A DNA stretch of 64,000 bases. It comes from Antedon mediterranea (lineage: Eukaryota; Echinodermata; Crinoidea; Comatulida; Antedonidae). Below, piece after piece: positions 35,630 to 46,661 of this stretch. Location of the stretch: assembly GCF_964355755.1 (NCBI RefSeq), contig NC_092671.1:193001-257000 (forward strand), read 5' to 3'. The notes beneath the pieces are model-generated. The model was not told the origin of the DNA and did no database searches. It saw nothing but the letters and a program-made list of their open reading frames with translations. A program made the translations under genes and the position numbers. Position 1 is the first letter of the stretch; each line of letters starts with the position of its first letter.

Positions 35630-37599
35630 AGTATGATTGTATCGGTATGGGAGTTCCGTTTAAGTCAATTACTTAGTTTAATTTATTTTGTTTATTCAGG
35701 CCTGCAATGAATTTAAACAAGTCGTATTACTGTTGGTAGAGCCATGGAGGAATTATTAGTGCATGGCAAGCTATATATGCGTGTAAGAATTGTGGTCAAC
35801 AGAAAAATTAAAATAAATTATTATCCATAGCCATATAAGTTATAACATACTGACGGATTGTTAGAAAGGGCCTAATGATAAACGCTATCATATACACATA
35901 ATTAGCAACATACTTTCTGAGAGGGGTACCGTTGTTAGTTAGTATTGTTCGGGTTCCGGGGGATAGTTGTCCATGTGGTTGAAAATTACTCGGCATCGAC
36001 GTTAATAACAGGGTTTACGATAAAGAAACTTGATATCCTATAGATACACCCTTCCTTCACAGCTTATACTCGGCTGAACAATGGGTATAAAATTAACATA
36101 AATAATATAATATGCCATTTATATTAATATAGCATATTCTTCAAATTGTCTATTATGTGATCCATTTCCAATAACGTGGATTTGTTTCCAATTGGCAATT
36201 GTTTAGACAAAATAAGCTAGGATTGGAATTTAGAAATATAAATACGGCATATTGGTTTGTTTGCTTTGGTCAGTTAGTTGATGAGTGGATTTTTAATTTC
36301 ATTCGTTGATTGGGTTCGATGGAGTTTTTTTTCTATGCTTGTTTTCTTTGCCTTGCTTGTTTGTTTGTGGATTTTCCGATGAATTCAGATATTTTGTATT
36401 TTCACATTTTAATTATTGTTTTATTATTATTATTTTGTACGTATAATTTGTAAACCAAAAATCGTAACCTTAATCCAGGATTTATCAACAAATAAATACC
36501 TGAAAAACTGAAATACCTGTACGAAAACTTTCCCACAAACCTCAGCTTCTTTCTGACTATTAACCCTTGCTGTTATGATAACGACAATGTGAAACCTTTT
36601 TTCTAATTGTCTTTGAAGATCAAACGAATTTGTCTGCTACATAATTGCAGTATTCCTGCACAGATTGTTTATTTCATTAAACGACTATCTATATTCTTGT
36701 TTGCATGCGCACATTACTATTTTGATTTATGGTTGCCAGGTTATTCATTTTATGGTTATTATATTGGAGTATATTATGGCTCATTTATTTTTCGGGAAAC
36801 ATGAGATAAATCTCATTTGAGTGAGAGCGACACGTTCTAAAGCTATTCTAGACTATAACAATAAGTAGGCCTATGTATGTATATAATATAATGTATTGAT
36901 TTTTATTATAGACCGAAACAATTAGCATCGTCGGTTTTATACAGTCCTTATTTTTATTGTGTATAATTATTAAAATATTCATAACCCTAAATTAAATAAT
37001 TTAATATTAATTCAATTTTTGAGAGGGCGCACATTCGAATTTTTGCACAATAATGCTCGTTATAACAACACGTGATCACTGTTGATTTGGTTGCATAGGA
37101 AACCGGTTCATTTGAATATTAATTTTCATTATATATTATCATAGCTTAAATAGCAATAGTTAACAACTATAACCATTATCAGAAACAAAAAGAATTGTAA
37201 ACATGCTGGTAATAATATTAAATGACGATTCATAGTAGTATAATATAACAATAGCCTATAAATGTTTAAAACAATAAATCAACTATCATGAATGACAAAT
37301 GTTATTTATTTCCAGTAGTTTGAATGAATGTTGGCATTATATTTACTGAAGAACCGTGAATTCCAGAAAGTTTGAACCGATTGCTTGTCCTCATTATTTA
37401 ATTGGGCGATGGCAATCGGTCTACCTGTATCGTTATTGCTATCATCAGAGGAACCATCTCTGAAACGTTTAACACAGCATGTATTGACATTTTCGTATTT
37501 TTGCGTTAGGTAACGTTTCGTATTCCATTTAACCTACGGCACTCTAAACAAACAAACATAGCCCAGTACAGTGTGAAGAGGCGTTAGCCATATTCAGAG
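35630..37599. other. AT-rich DNA without supported genes
   Basis: No exon, RNA gene or array was recognised. Confidence 0.45.
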
Positions 37600-38095
37600 C
37601 GGGGTTGGTGAAATCTGTCCATAATAGGTTACTTTTCTGTCCATAATAGGTTACTTTCTGTCCATAATAGGGACTAGAGGGCGCTGTTGTTTGTCCAAAA
37701 CGCCTTGAGCACTCTGGGGTGGTATGTGCGCTATAAAAATCTTATTGAGAAGAAGAAGAAGAGAAGAAGAAAAATAGGTAACTTTCATAATTGGCTGTCC
37801 AAAATAGGTGACTTTTTTGTCCAAAATAGGGGATTTTATTGCAGTAGTGCGCCATCCATTGTGTTGTCCATAATAGGTGATTTTTTTTGCCGTACTCGTA
37901 CGTACGTAGTTTATTTCGCGAGTAGAAGTAATACTAATTTGCTTTCTGTTCAGACTTCGAGGCTACCAAGGAGGCCTAATTAGTATAACTATAATTATCT
38001 AAGTCTTTCTAGCCTAGGCCTAGGCTAGTCCTGTTAGTTAGGCTACCTCTATAGGCCTACTAGTACTACTAGCCTAGTATATTTGTTATTGTCCA
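37600..38095 (+). repeat. Left arm of a 3.9-kb inverted-repeat structure
   Basis: Matches the complement of 41065-41500. It begins GGGTTGGTGAAATCTGTCC, carries several GTCCATAATAGGTTAC or GTCCAAAATAGG words at about 20-bp spacing, then TTATTTCGCGAGTAGAAG, and ends in CTAGCCTAGGCCTAGG-like sequence. Unlike the right arm it contains a 74-bp insertion (37701-37774). Frames across it come from repeat words. Confidence 0.8.
37701..37774 (+). mobile_element. Short retroelement 3' fragment inserted in the arm
   Basis: The sequence CGCCTTGAGCACTCTGGGG onward, ending in a GAAGAAGAAG tail and AAAA, is missing from the otherwise matching right arm, where CCAAAA runs directly into TAGGTAAC. The AAAA at both edges (37697-37700 and 37771-37774) is a likely 4-bp target duplication. 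The piece looks like a severely truncated LINE or SINE 3' end. Confidence 0.7.
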
Positions 38096-38406
38096 CTAAT
38101 AATGAAATGTGAGATTTATTCAACAACAAATAATTTAATTTGAACTTCATTTTAGGTTTTGAATGTTAGTACGGACAGACATTACGCAACTTACCATACT
38201 ATTTCAAGTTTAAATAAATCACCCAACCCACACATTCTTTTACAAAAATAAAAAATACCCCATAATACTCTAATATTGAAGAAGTTTTATTTTTTTAAGA
38301 TAATGAAAATGTAAACTGTTATTTTTAATGCATTGGTGTTTCAATTTCAATTTTTGGACTTTATTTTGTTTTGTTAATAAAAATCAACTTTATCAATTTA
38401 ATATTG

Positions 38407-39219
38407 AACAAGGCCAACAGCCATTAAGTCGCGTGCTACAATGCATAGTGAAACCGGACCGACAGACAAACAGACTGACAGACAGACAGACCGACAGACA
38501 GACGGACCGACCGACATAGTGAACTATACTGACCGAAATTACTGAACATGTTTAAAAATGTTGAAATGTTTAAAAACATTTATATTTTTTTAATTTACAC
38601 GTGCGTAGCCTGTCACATTTGACGTGCTCGTATAACGTAATTTCGAGTTGAAAATTAAGTCAAGAAAACAGAAATCGGGCAAAAAGTGTGCGCAATAACA
38701 TTTAACGCGCAGTGCGCGCGCAAAAATCTGCGCACTCATGGCAATTTTGTAAACGCTTAAAATTGCCTGAAACGTACTCTTATTTCATCGAAAATAAATT
38801 TTGAAAATTTTAAGCGCGCGTACGCATGCGTTACATGCGCTACGCACGTAATTGTATTGCCATATGATGATTTATGCCCTGAAATTTATGAGTACCAAAT
38901 TTTATTTAATTGTGATTCATGGTTGTTAAGATATGATTACAAACGTGATTTCGTTAAATCGTGCGTAGACCGCGTAATTTTTTATTGCGCACCGTGAAAA
39001 CATAACCACATCGATTCCTGGCCATAAGGAATATTCTGTGAAAAATTGACTTAGCTAGATTAAACTGATATCAAGATAAGGTCATAAAGCGACAAAACGC
39101 ATAGTGATACCGGACCGACAGACAGACAGACCGACAGACAGACCGACAGACCGACAGACAGACAGACAGACCGACCGACCGACTTAGTGAACTATAGAGT
39201 CGCTTCCACGCGACTAAAA
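38407..39219 (-). mobile_element. 0.8-kb dispersed element, copy 2
   Basis: Inverted relative of 26239-27014 over its whole length, 813 bp here because its CCGACAGACAGA arrays are longer. The right end forms a hairpin AGTCGC-TTCCAC-GCGACT (39198-39215). The copy lies between the arms of the 37600-41500 structure. No coding frame is present. Confidence 0.85.
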
Positions 39220-41064
39220 AGACATCACAGTTCAGCACTTCATTTCGTCATTTTAGGTCCTCCCCTATTTCAAAATCCTGGATCCACATAGCTCAATGAC
39301 AAATCATCCCAGTCTGAAGTGGATCAACAGCAGCACTTCTCATCCATTTATTATATTGTTGTTTAATTAAATTAATCAATTTTAATGTTTAATAATAAGA
39401 AATACAATAAATCAAGTTTACATACACGCAGTGTACAATCAACACCTTTGTTCTGTATTCAGAACAGTTTATTCAAAATCTTAATCACATTAAAAACTAC
39501 TGAATTATTTAATAAGTGTAAAAACATGGTTAAACTAAAAACATGGTAAAAACATGGTTAAACTAAAAACATGGTAAAAACATGGTTAAACTACAATTTA
39601 AAAAAAAACAAAGATAAATAAAATACAGCATAATTATTATGTGTATAATTATTGATCGATGATAAATGATCAAAGTTAGTAGGTTGAAGTGATGTACTTT
39701 TTCATTTCAGCAGCATACTGTATATGAGCAGAATATCAAACATCTGTATGCCTATAATAAAAAAAAGGAAATATTCAAATACTATAATAATGTTTAAGTA
39801 TTGTATAATGCAAGTAACTTCAATCTAAGTAATGCTGAGACAAATGTTCATGTTGTATGGTGGGACACAGTTATGTTTAAATATTTTATTGCATTTAAAA
39901 AAAAGATATGTAGGATTGTTTTACTAAATTTAAGTTTATACCAGTTGTCAGAGTCAATTATTACCATACTCACTATATGAAAACTGATATTAAATGTTTT
40001 AAAGATAAAGGCTTTATTGAATGAATGCTTTAATAATATAACATTTAATTAAATTTTGAAATATTTTCTGCATGAATTTGTTAGTGGATTTATCTATTCT
40101 TTGTACTGTGATTGTAATGTTTATATTGGAAATAAAAAAGAAATATCTACTTTTAATTTCTTAGCAATTCAAATGAATAGAACATTTCAAATCAGACTGT
40201 TAAAAATTAATTTTCATGTATTGTCAGTTTTTCTACTATGGTACTGATAATATTCAGTTTGTCTCTCTGAAAATGTTAGACGCATTTGTATCCTTCTTTT
40301 CGAGATTACTTTTGCAAACAAATACTGTGTTGAAATAGGCTTCTTTTTGGGATTTTACAGTATATTGGTCATATTGAAAAATCTCCTAAAAGATGTAGTG
40401 GGTTATATGTAAAGTATTTTTCTTCAATTGTAGGTTGGGCCCATCTGTTACTTACCATAGTTAATAGAAATTTCCATGCTATAGCTGTACTTTAACATTG
40501 ATCAGAAGATACACTGTACACAATCTGTAGTACATGCAGAAAATATGGGAAAACAATTTAAATAGATGACATAATTAATAACATACAGTACAGTAACACT
40601 AGCTCTGGTTCTGCTATACTGCCAACCTAGTAACTGTCCGAACTGTCTGGATAAGACTCATTCATTCACAAAATAATATAAAAAACAACAACTTTAATAG
40701 GTCAATCTAGCAACTAGATGTTTGTGATTTGAAGACAAACTACGAATAGGCCTAGTAGACTAGGTTAGAAGCTGATTTCGGTCTTCAAAGTATAGTAGCG
40801 GTGGCAGCAGTAAAAAAGACCGTATTAAATAGTGACTAGACCTAGCCCTAGGCCGCCAGTAACCTGCAGATTAGGCAATATACAGTAGTTACGAGTACAT
40901 TTAAATAGTTTGTTAGTCTGTAATATATTCATATTATATTAATAAATATTAAAAAAACAAACAAACAAGAAAACTGAGGCTCGGCCTAGTTGTTTGTAGT
41001 AGGAAGCCTATCTACCTATAATAATATGGAGACCATGTCATTTGTATTCCTGCTGCTGTATGTA
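39220..41064. other. AT-rich interior, one small tandem repeat
   Basis: At 39522-39592 a roughly 28-bp phrase (AAAAACATGGTTAAACTA, AAAACATGGT) repeats two and a half times. Near 39270 the phrase TTTCAAAATCCTGGATCCAC resembles the inner side of the right end of the hAT-type element at 60995. No gene was recognised. Confidence 0.5.
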
Positions 41065-41500
41065 AGCTATACCTAGGCTAGTAGTAGAGTAGGATTAGTA
41101 GGCCTATAGATAAAGGTAGCCTCGCCTAACTAACATGACTATAGGCCCTAGTCTAGAGAGACCCCAACTAGACTAGAGAGACTTAAATAATATAGGCCTA
41201 CTATATTAGGCCTCCTAGGTCGGTAGCCTTGAAGTATGGAGAGAAAGCAAATTTGTATTACTTCTACTCGCGAAATAAACTACGTACGTATGCGTACGCC
41301 AAAAAAAATTACCTATTATGGACAACACAATGGATGGCGCACTACTGCAATAAAATCCCCTATTGTGGACAAAAATGTCACCTATTTTGGACAGCCAATT
41401 ATGAAAGTTACCTATTTTGGACAAACAACAGCGCCCTCTAGTTCCTATTATGGACAGAAAGTAACCTATTATGGACAGAAAAGTAACCTATTGTGAACAG
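41065..41500 (-). repeat. Right arm of the 3.9-kb inverted-repeat structure
   Basis: Complement of 37600-38095 without the 74-bp insertion. Landmarks are TTCTACTCGCGAAATAAAC, CACAATGGATGGCGCACTAC and repeated CCTATTATGGAC. It continues without a break into the 25-bp array at its outer end. Confidence 0.8.
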
Positions 41501-43035
41501 ATTTCACCAACCCTATTGTGAACAGATTTCACCAACCCTATTGTGAACTGATTTCACCAACCCTATTGTGAACAGATTTCACCAACCCTATTGTGAACAG
41601 ATTTCACCAACCCTATTGTGAACAGATTTCACCAACCCTATTGTGAATAGATTTCACCAACCCTATTGTGAATAGATTTCACCAACCCTATTGTGAACAG
41701 ATTTCACCAACCCTATTGTGAACAGATTTCACCAACCCTATTGTGAATAGATTTCACCAACCCTATTGTGAATAGATTTCACCAACCCTATTGTGAACAG
41801 ATTTCACCAACCCTATTGTGAACAGATTTCACCAACCCTATTGTGAACAGATTTCACCAACCCTATTGTGAACAGATTTCACCAACCCTATTGTGAACAG
41901 ATTTCACCAACCCTATTGTGAACAGATTTCACCAACCCTATTGTGAACAGATTTCACCAACCCTATTGTGAACAGATTTCACCAACCCTATTGTGAACAG
42001 ATTTCACCAACCCTATTGTGAACAGATTTCACCAACCCTATTGTGAACAGATTTCACCAACCCTATTGTGAACAGATTTCACCAACCCTATTGTGAACAG
42101 ATTTCACCAACCCTATTGTGAACAGATTTCACCAACCCTATTGTGAACAGATTTCACCAACCCTATTGTGAACAGATTTCACCAACCCTATTGTGAACAG
42201 ATTTCACCAACCCTATTGTGAACAGATTTCACCAACCCTATTGTGAACAGATTTCACCAACCCTATTGTGAACAGATTTCACCAACCCTATTGTGAACAG
42301 ATTTCACCAACCCTATTGTGAACAGATTTCACCAACCCTATTGTGAACAGATTTCACCAACCCTATTGTGAACAGATTTCACCAACCCTATTGTGAACAG
42401 ATTTCACCAACCCTATTGTGAACAGATTTCACCAACCCTATTGTGAACAGATTTCACCAACCCTATTGTGAAGAGATTTCACCAACCCTATTGTGAAGAG
42501 ATTTCACCAACCCTATTGTGAAGAGATTTCACCAACCCTATTGTGAACAGATTTCACCAACCCTATTGTGAACAGATTTCACCAACCCTATTGTGAACAG
42601 ATTTCACCAACCCTATTGTGAACAGATTTCACCAACCCTATTGTGAACAGATTTCACCAACCCTATTGTGAACAGATTTCACCAACCCTATTGTGAACAG
42701 ATTTCACCAACCCTATTGTGAACAGATTTCACCAACCCTATTGTGAACAGATTTCACCAACCCTATTGTGAACAGATTTCACCAACCCTATTGTGAACAG
42801 ATTTCACCAACCCTATTGTGAACAGATTTCACCAACCCTATTGTGAACAGATTTCACCAACCCTATTGTGAACAGATTTCACCAACCCTATTGTGAACAG
42901 ATTTCACCAACCCTATTGTGAACAGATTTCACCAACCCTATTGTGAACAGATTTCACCAACCCTATTGTGAACAGATTTCACCAACCCTATTGTGAACAG
43001 ATTTCACCAACCCTATTGTGAATAGATTTCACCAA
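41471..43035 (+). repeat. 25-bp minisatellite, about 62 copies
   Basis: A constant 25-bp unit, CCTATTGTGAACAGATTTC plus ACCAAC, repeats without indels to TTCACCAACCCTATTGCAT. Most units are identical; a few read AATAG, AAGAG or AACTG in place of AACAG, and several of these lie next to one another. The unit equals the outermost part of the adjoining inverted-repeat arm, which carries one copy (GGTTGGTGAAATCTGTCC at 37605), so the array grew from that element end. Confidence 0.95.
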
Positions 43036-44844
43036 CCCTATTGCATATTCACGGTTGATAAATTATTAGAACTTGCCATCCTAAAACATTCAATATTAAT
43101 CTGAATTGATCTCGTACATCCAACACTGTCAAGCCCACTCTATCTCTTTCTCTCTCTTGATATAAGAGATTGTTTATATGACGTAAAAAAAATATCACTA
43201 CTTAAAAACAACATGGACACACACACTCGACTTTGGATTGAGAAACTTCAGATACTTCAATAATATGAAAAACGCATCAACAAACATCAATACGACGATT
43301 CACGTGAACTGGAAAAAAAATCATTATAGTATATCCCTTATTAAATTTCGTTAAAAAATCCTTATTGTGATGAATTCTAATAGTAATAATTGAATAAACT
43401 GTGTATATAAAACATCGATGGATCCATAAGTGGAGAGAAATGCATCCTCCAGCCCTCCCCTGTGTTTTTATCTTACCCATGGAAATATAGTCTTTATTCC
43501 ATATAAACGACGCCGCACCAACACAGAACATTGTTTGGAATAAACTCCCCGCTCTAAAACACATTCATAAATAGAATTCATTGACTTTCATGATTTCAAT
43601 TTTACCAAGTATTTTGGTACATTGTTTACTGTATTTTATCACTTCTTGATATTATGCCCTATTTATTGTGCCCACTTTGTTTGTGTGAGATTAGGGGTTA
43701 TAACCCTTATACCATTAAGTTTTAATTTACCATCACTAATTATATGTCATTAGTTGTTTCTCTTGATATATTTTTATTTGATCGGTTTTAATATATGTAT
43801 ACAGTACGGTGTATACTGTAAAGCTTCGAGATGTAAACGATCATGTAAAGTAATACAGTCGTGAGGTTGGATGTCTGTATGTAATGTAGTAATTGTATTT
43901 GACAGGCTCTTGTACACCTTTATAGAACCATCAATACCGTTTATTCCTTAAAATATGTGACGTTTTTGTTGGTTTGAAATTACATATTATTTAGGTTTGT
44001 TGTTCGACTTTAGACGATGGTTTAGAATTGTTGGGCATTTGATATGATATTTTCTTTGTTGCTCAGTACTTGATGATAGTTGATGATTGATAATAGTTGA
44101 TGAATGATAATGGTGATGCAATCAGGGCAATTCGTCTTTAAAAACCGCCACTAACAGGTTGAATCTAAACATAATAAACTATAATAATACATTTAAATAA
44201 GCAACAATAACATAAACAAAGATTGGAAAATTATAGAGATTTAACAATTTTACCCTTAAATACATTTAAACTATCATAAATAAATCAATATCCAAACAAG
44301 TAACAAGCACACTATTAAAAGTGTTAGGTAACCGCTGAAAAATATCTCGCTTTGTGCATTCTACGCCTATGTAAAAAACACCTCCATATTTGTCCCTATG
44401 TCATTATTGAGGTTTTCCTCAGGAAGAGGACGTCGGAGGCATAAGAATAAAACTGGATATAGGTGTAAATTAAAAAAGTTACCCATGGAAATATTTTGAA
44501 TTTACGTCAAAAGCGCTCTCTAATGACCACTATTTTCCAGGTATTGATCATTTTTACTATAACACATGTCTGTCTATCACAAAGATATTCGTTATTGATG
44601 TAACCAAAAAACAATCAAAATAATGTCAAAACTGGCATTTACAAAATCATAGAGGAATAACTAATTCCACTATGACCTGCAATTTAATTGTCTCTTGGTA
44701 GATATTTACAGATACATAATTCATGCATGTGTACTTAAATATATCGAGTTTCTTAACATAATTGATGTGTGGGATTTTAAAGTATTGGAGATGTACTTAT
44801 GTGTATCGTCTTACATTAGATTTTAAAATAAATGCCTGGCCTCA
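43036..44844. other. AT-rich DNA without supported genes
   Basis: A 95-codon minus frame (43277-43564) has no recognisable domain. Nothing else is supported. Confidence 0.45.
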
Positions 44845-45002
44845 GACCAGCTCCCCATGCATCTTTTAACGATTTTGTGAAATAATGGTGAAAGGGCATT
44901 TTGTTACACTGACAGATCACGACGATACATTTTTAAATTGACAATGATTTGGATGATAATGATGATCGTGTGATTGATAACGATGATGATGATGCGGATG
45001 AT

Positions 45003-45212
45003 ATGGATGATGATTTGGATGATGATTTGGATGATGATAATGATGCTACGGAGGATAATAATAATAATAATAATGATGGTGATGCGGAGGATAATGAGGA
45101 TGATGTGGGTGATGTGGATGATGAAGATGACGTAGATGATGATGCGGAAGGTGATGATGATGATGATAATGATGCTACGGAGGATAATAATAATAATAAC
45201 ACTAATAATAAC

Positions 45213-45243
<31 letters not shown>

Positions 45244-45359
45244 GTGATGCGGAGGATAATGAGGATGATGTGGGTGATGTGGATGATGAAGATGACGTGG
45301 ATGATGATGCGGAAGGTGATGATGTGAATGATGATGATATGAATTTATTGGAGACATAA
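45003..45359 (+). CDS. Candidate Asp/Asn-rich ORF, copy 1
   Basis: A 118-codon frame from the first in-frame ATG to TAA. It consists of Asp blocks broken by NDATEDN, GDAEDNEDDVGDVDDEDD and DDAEGDD, and ends DDMNLLET. The frame is open upstream to about 44932 without an ATG, so it could also be a 3' exon. No domain is recognisable. Composition is what any GAT-repeat tract would give, which is the strongest argument against a gene. For a gene: the sister copy keeps the same frame and the same C-terminus despite several indels. Confidence 0.25.
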
Positions 45360-45730
45360 ATCTGATCATAACTAAGTATTACAATATCAATAAATTGCAC
45401 ACCAATGAATAATCAACATGTATAATATTACTTCCAATCATTTAAATTATGGATTTGGTGTCACAATGTACATCAGGAAAGTTAACGTAAACATAATGTA
45501 TGCGATATCATTTGACACAAATCAAAAATCATGTTAACTTAAATTTCTAATCGTACATATTTTCCATCTAATTGACCAGCTCCCCATGCATCTTTTAACG
45601 ATTTTGTGAAATATGGTGAAAGGGCATTTTGTTACACTGACAGATCACGACGATACATTTTTAATTTGACAATGATTTGGATGATAATGATGATCGTGTG
45701 ATTGATAACGATGATGATGATGCGGATGAT

Positions 45731-45890
45731 ATGGATGATGATTTGGATGATGATAATGATGCTACGGAGGATAATAATAATAATGATGATGATGGTGATG
45801 CGGAGGATAATGAGGATGATGTGGATGATGAAGATGACGTGGATGATGATGCGGAAGGTGATGATGATGATGATAATGATGCTACGGAGG

Positions 45891-45921
<31 letters not shown>

Positions 45922-46042
45922 TGATGGTGATGCGGAGGATAATGAGGATGATGTGGGTGATGTGGATGATGAAGATGACGTGGATGATGATGCGGAAGGT
46001 GATGATGTGGATGATGATGATATGAATTTATTGGAGACATAA
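45731..46042 (+). CDS. Candidate Asp/Asn-rich ORF, copy 2
   Basis: A 103-codon relative of 45003-45359 in the tandem duplicate, with the same N-terminal MDDDLDDD and C-terminal DDMNLLET. It lacks one DDDL block and one GDV block and has a shorter Asn run. All changes are in whole codons. There is no signal peptide, no membrane segment and no recognised family. It may be only a trinucleotide-repeat artefact. Confidence 0.25.
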
Positions 46043-46502
46043 ATCTGATCATAACTAAGTATTACAATATCAATAAATTGCACACCAATGAATAATCAAC
46101 ATGTATAATATTACTTCCAATCATTTAAATTATGGATTTGGTGTCACAATGTACACCAGGAAAGTTAACGTAAACATAATGTATGCGATATCATTTGACA
46201 CAAATCAAAAATCATGTTAACTTAAATTTCTAATCGTACATACTTTCCATCTAATTGAAGCTGACGGTTGTTAGCCTGAAAATATAAGGCGTGAAAAGCA
46301 CTGATTTAGGTTTCTTGAATAGAATAATGTGTTGTTTCCACGTTCACATTATACACTTTTCGAAATTTCAAGTCTGACAATGAAACAACTTGAGACTGAA
46401 CACATTTATAGACGGTATTTTGATACTGTGTTAGCTTCGTATTGTTCTTGAATTCATAACCATACATTGGATGTACGTATCTTTCGGCAGAATTTTAAAA
46501 TT

Positions 46503-46661
46503 ACGCCAATTGTAACGTTATTTACCGCGCTTTAGTGTCTGCGTAGTGAGATAGCGTCACAAGGAATCATACTGTAAACTACGCCAATTGTAACGTTGTT
46601 ATTTACCGCGCTTTAGTGTCTGCGTAGTGAGATAGCGTCACAAGGAATCATACTGTAAACT
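46503..46661 (+). repeat. Tandem duplication of 78/81 bp
   Basis: ACGCCAATTGTAACGTT to TCATACTGTAAACT occurs twice in a row (46503-46580 and 46581-46661). The second copy has three extra bases (GTTGTTATTTACC against GTTATTTACC). Confidence 0.93.

Larger units (their letters stand above)
44845..46258 (+). repeat. Tandem segmental duplication, 729 and 685 bp
   Basis: Copy 1 (44845-45573) and copy 2 (45574-46258) both start GACCAGCTCCCCATGCATC and end TTTCCATCTAATTGA. Outside the GAT/AAT trinucleotide tracts they are almost identical. The size difference comes from trinucleotide tract length, in multiples of three wherever I compared them. Confidence 0.93.

Noticed and set aside
38407-39219. 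Helitron interpretation (terminal hairpin AGTCGC-TTCCAC-GCGACT followed by A-rich sequence containing CTAA)
   Set aside because: The hairpin overlaps the putative CTRR end instead of preceding it by about ten bases, and both ends carry inverted CGCGTG words, which Helitrons lack.
43500-43569. Plus-strand WNKLPAL phrase resembling a retrotransposon tail
   Set aside because: Only a handful of residues fit and no tail repeat or flanking domain supports it.
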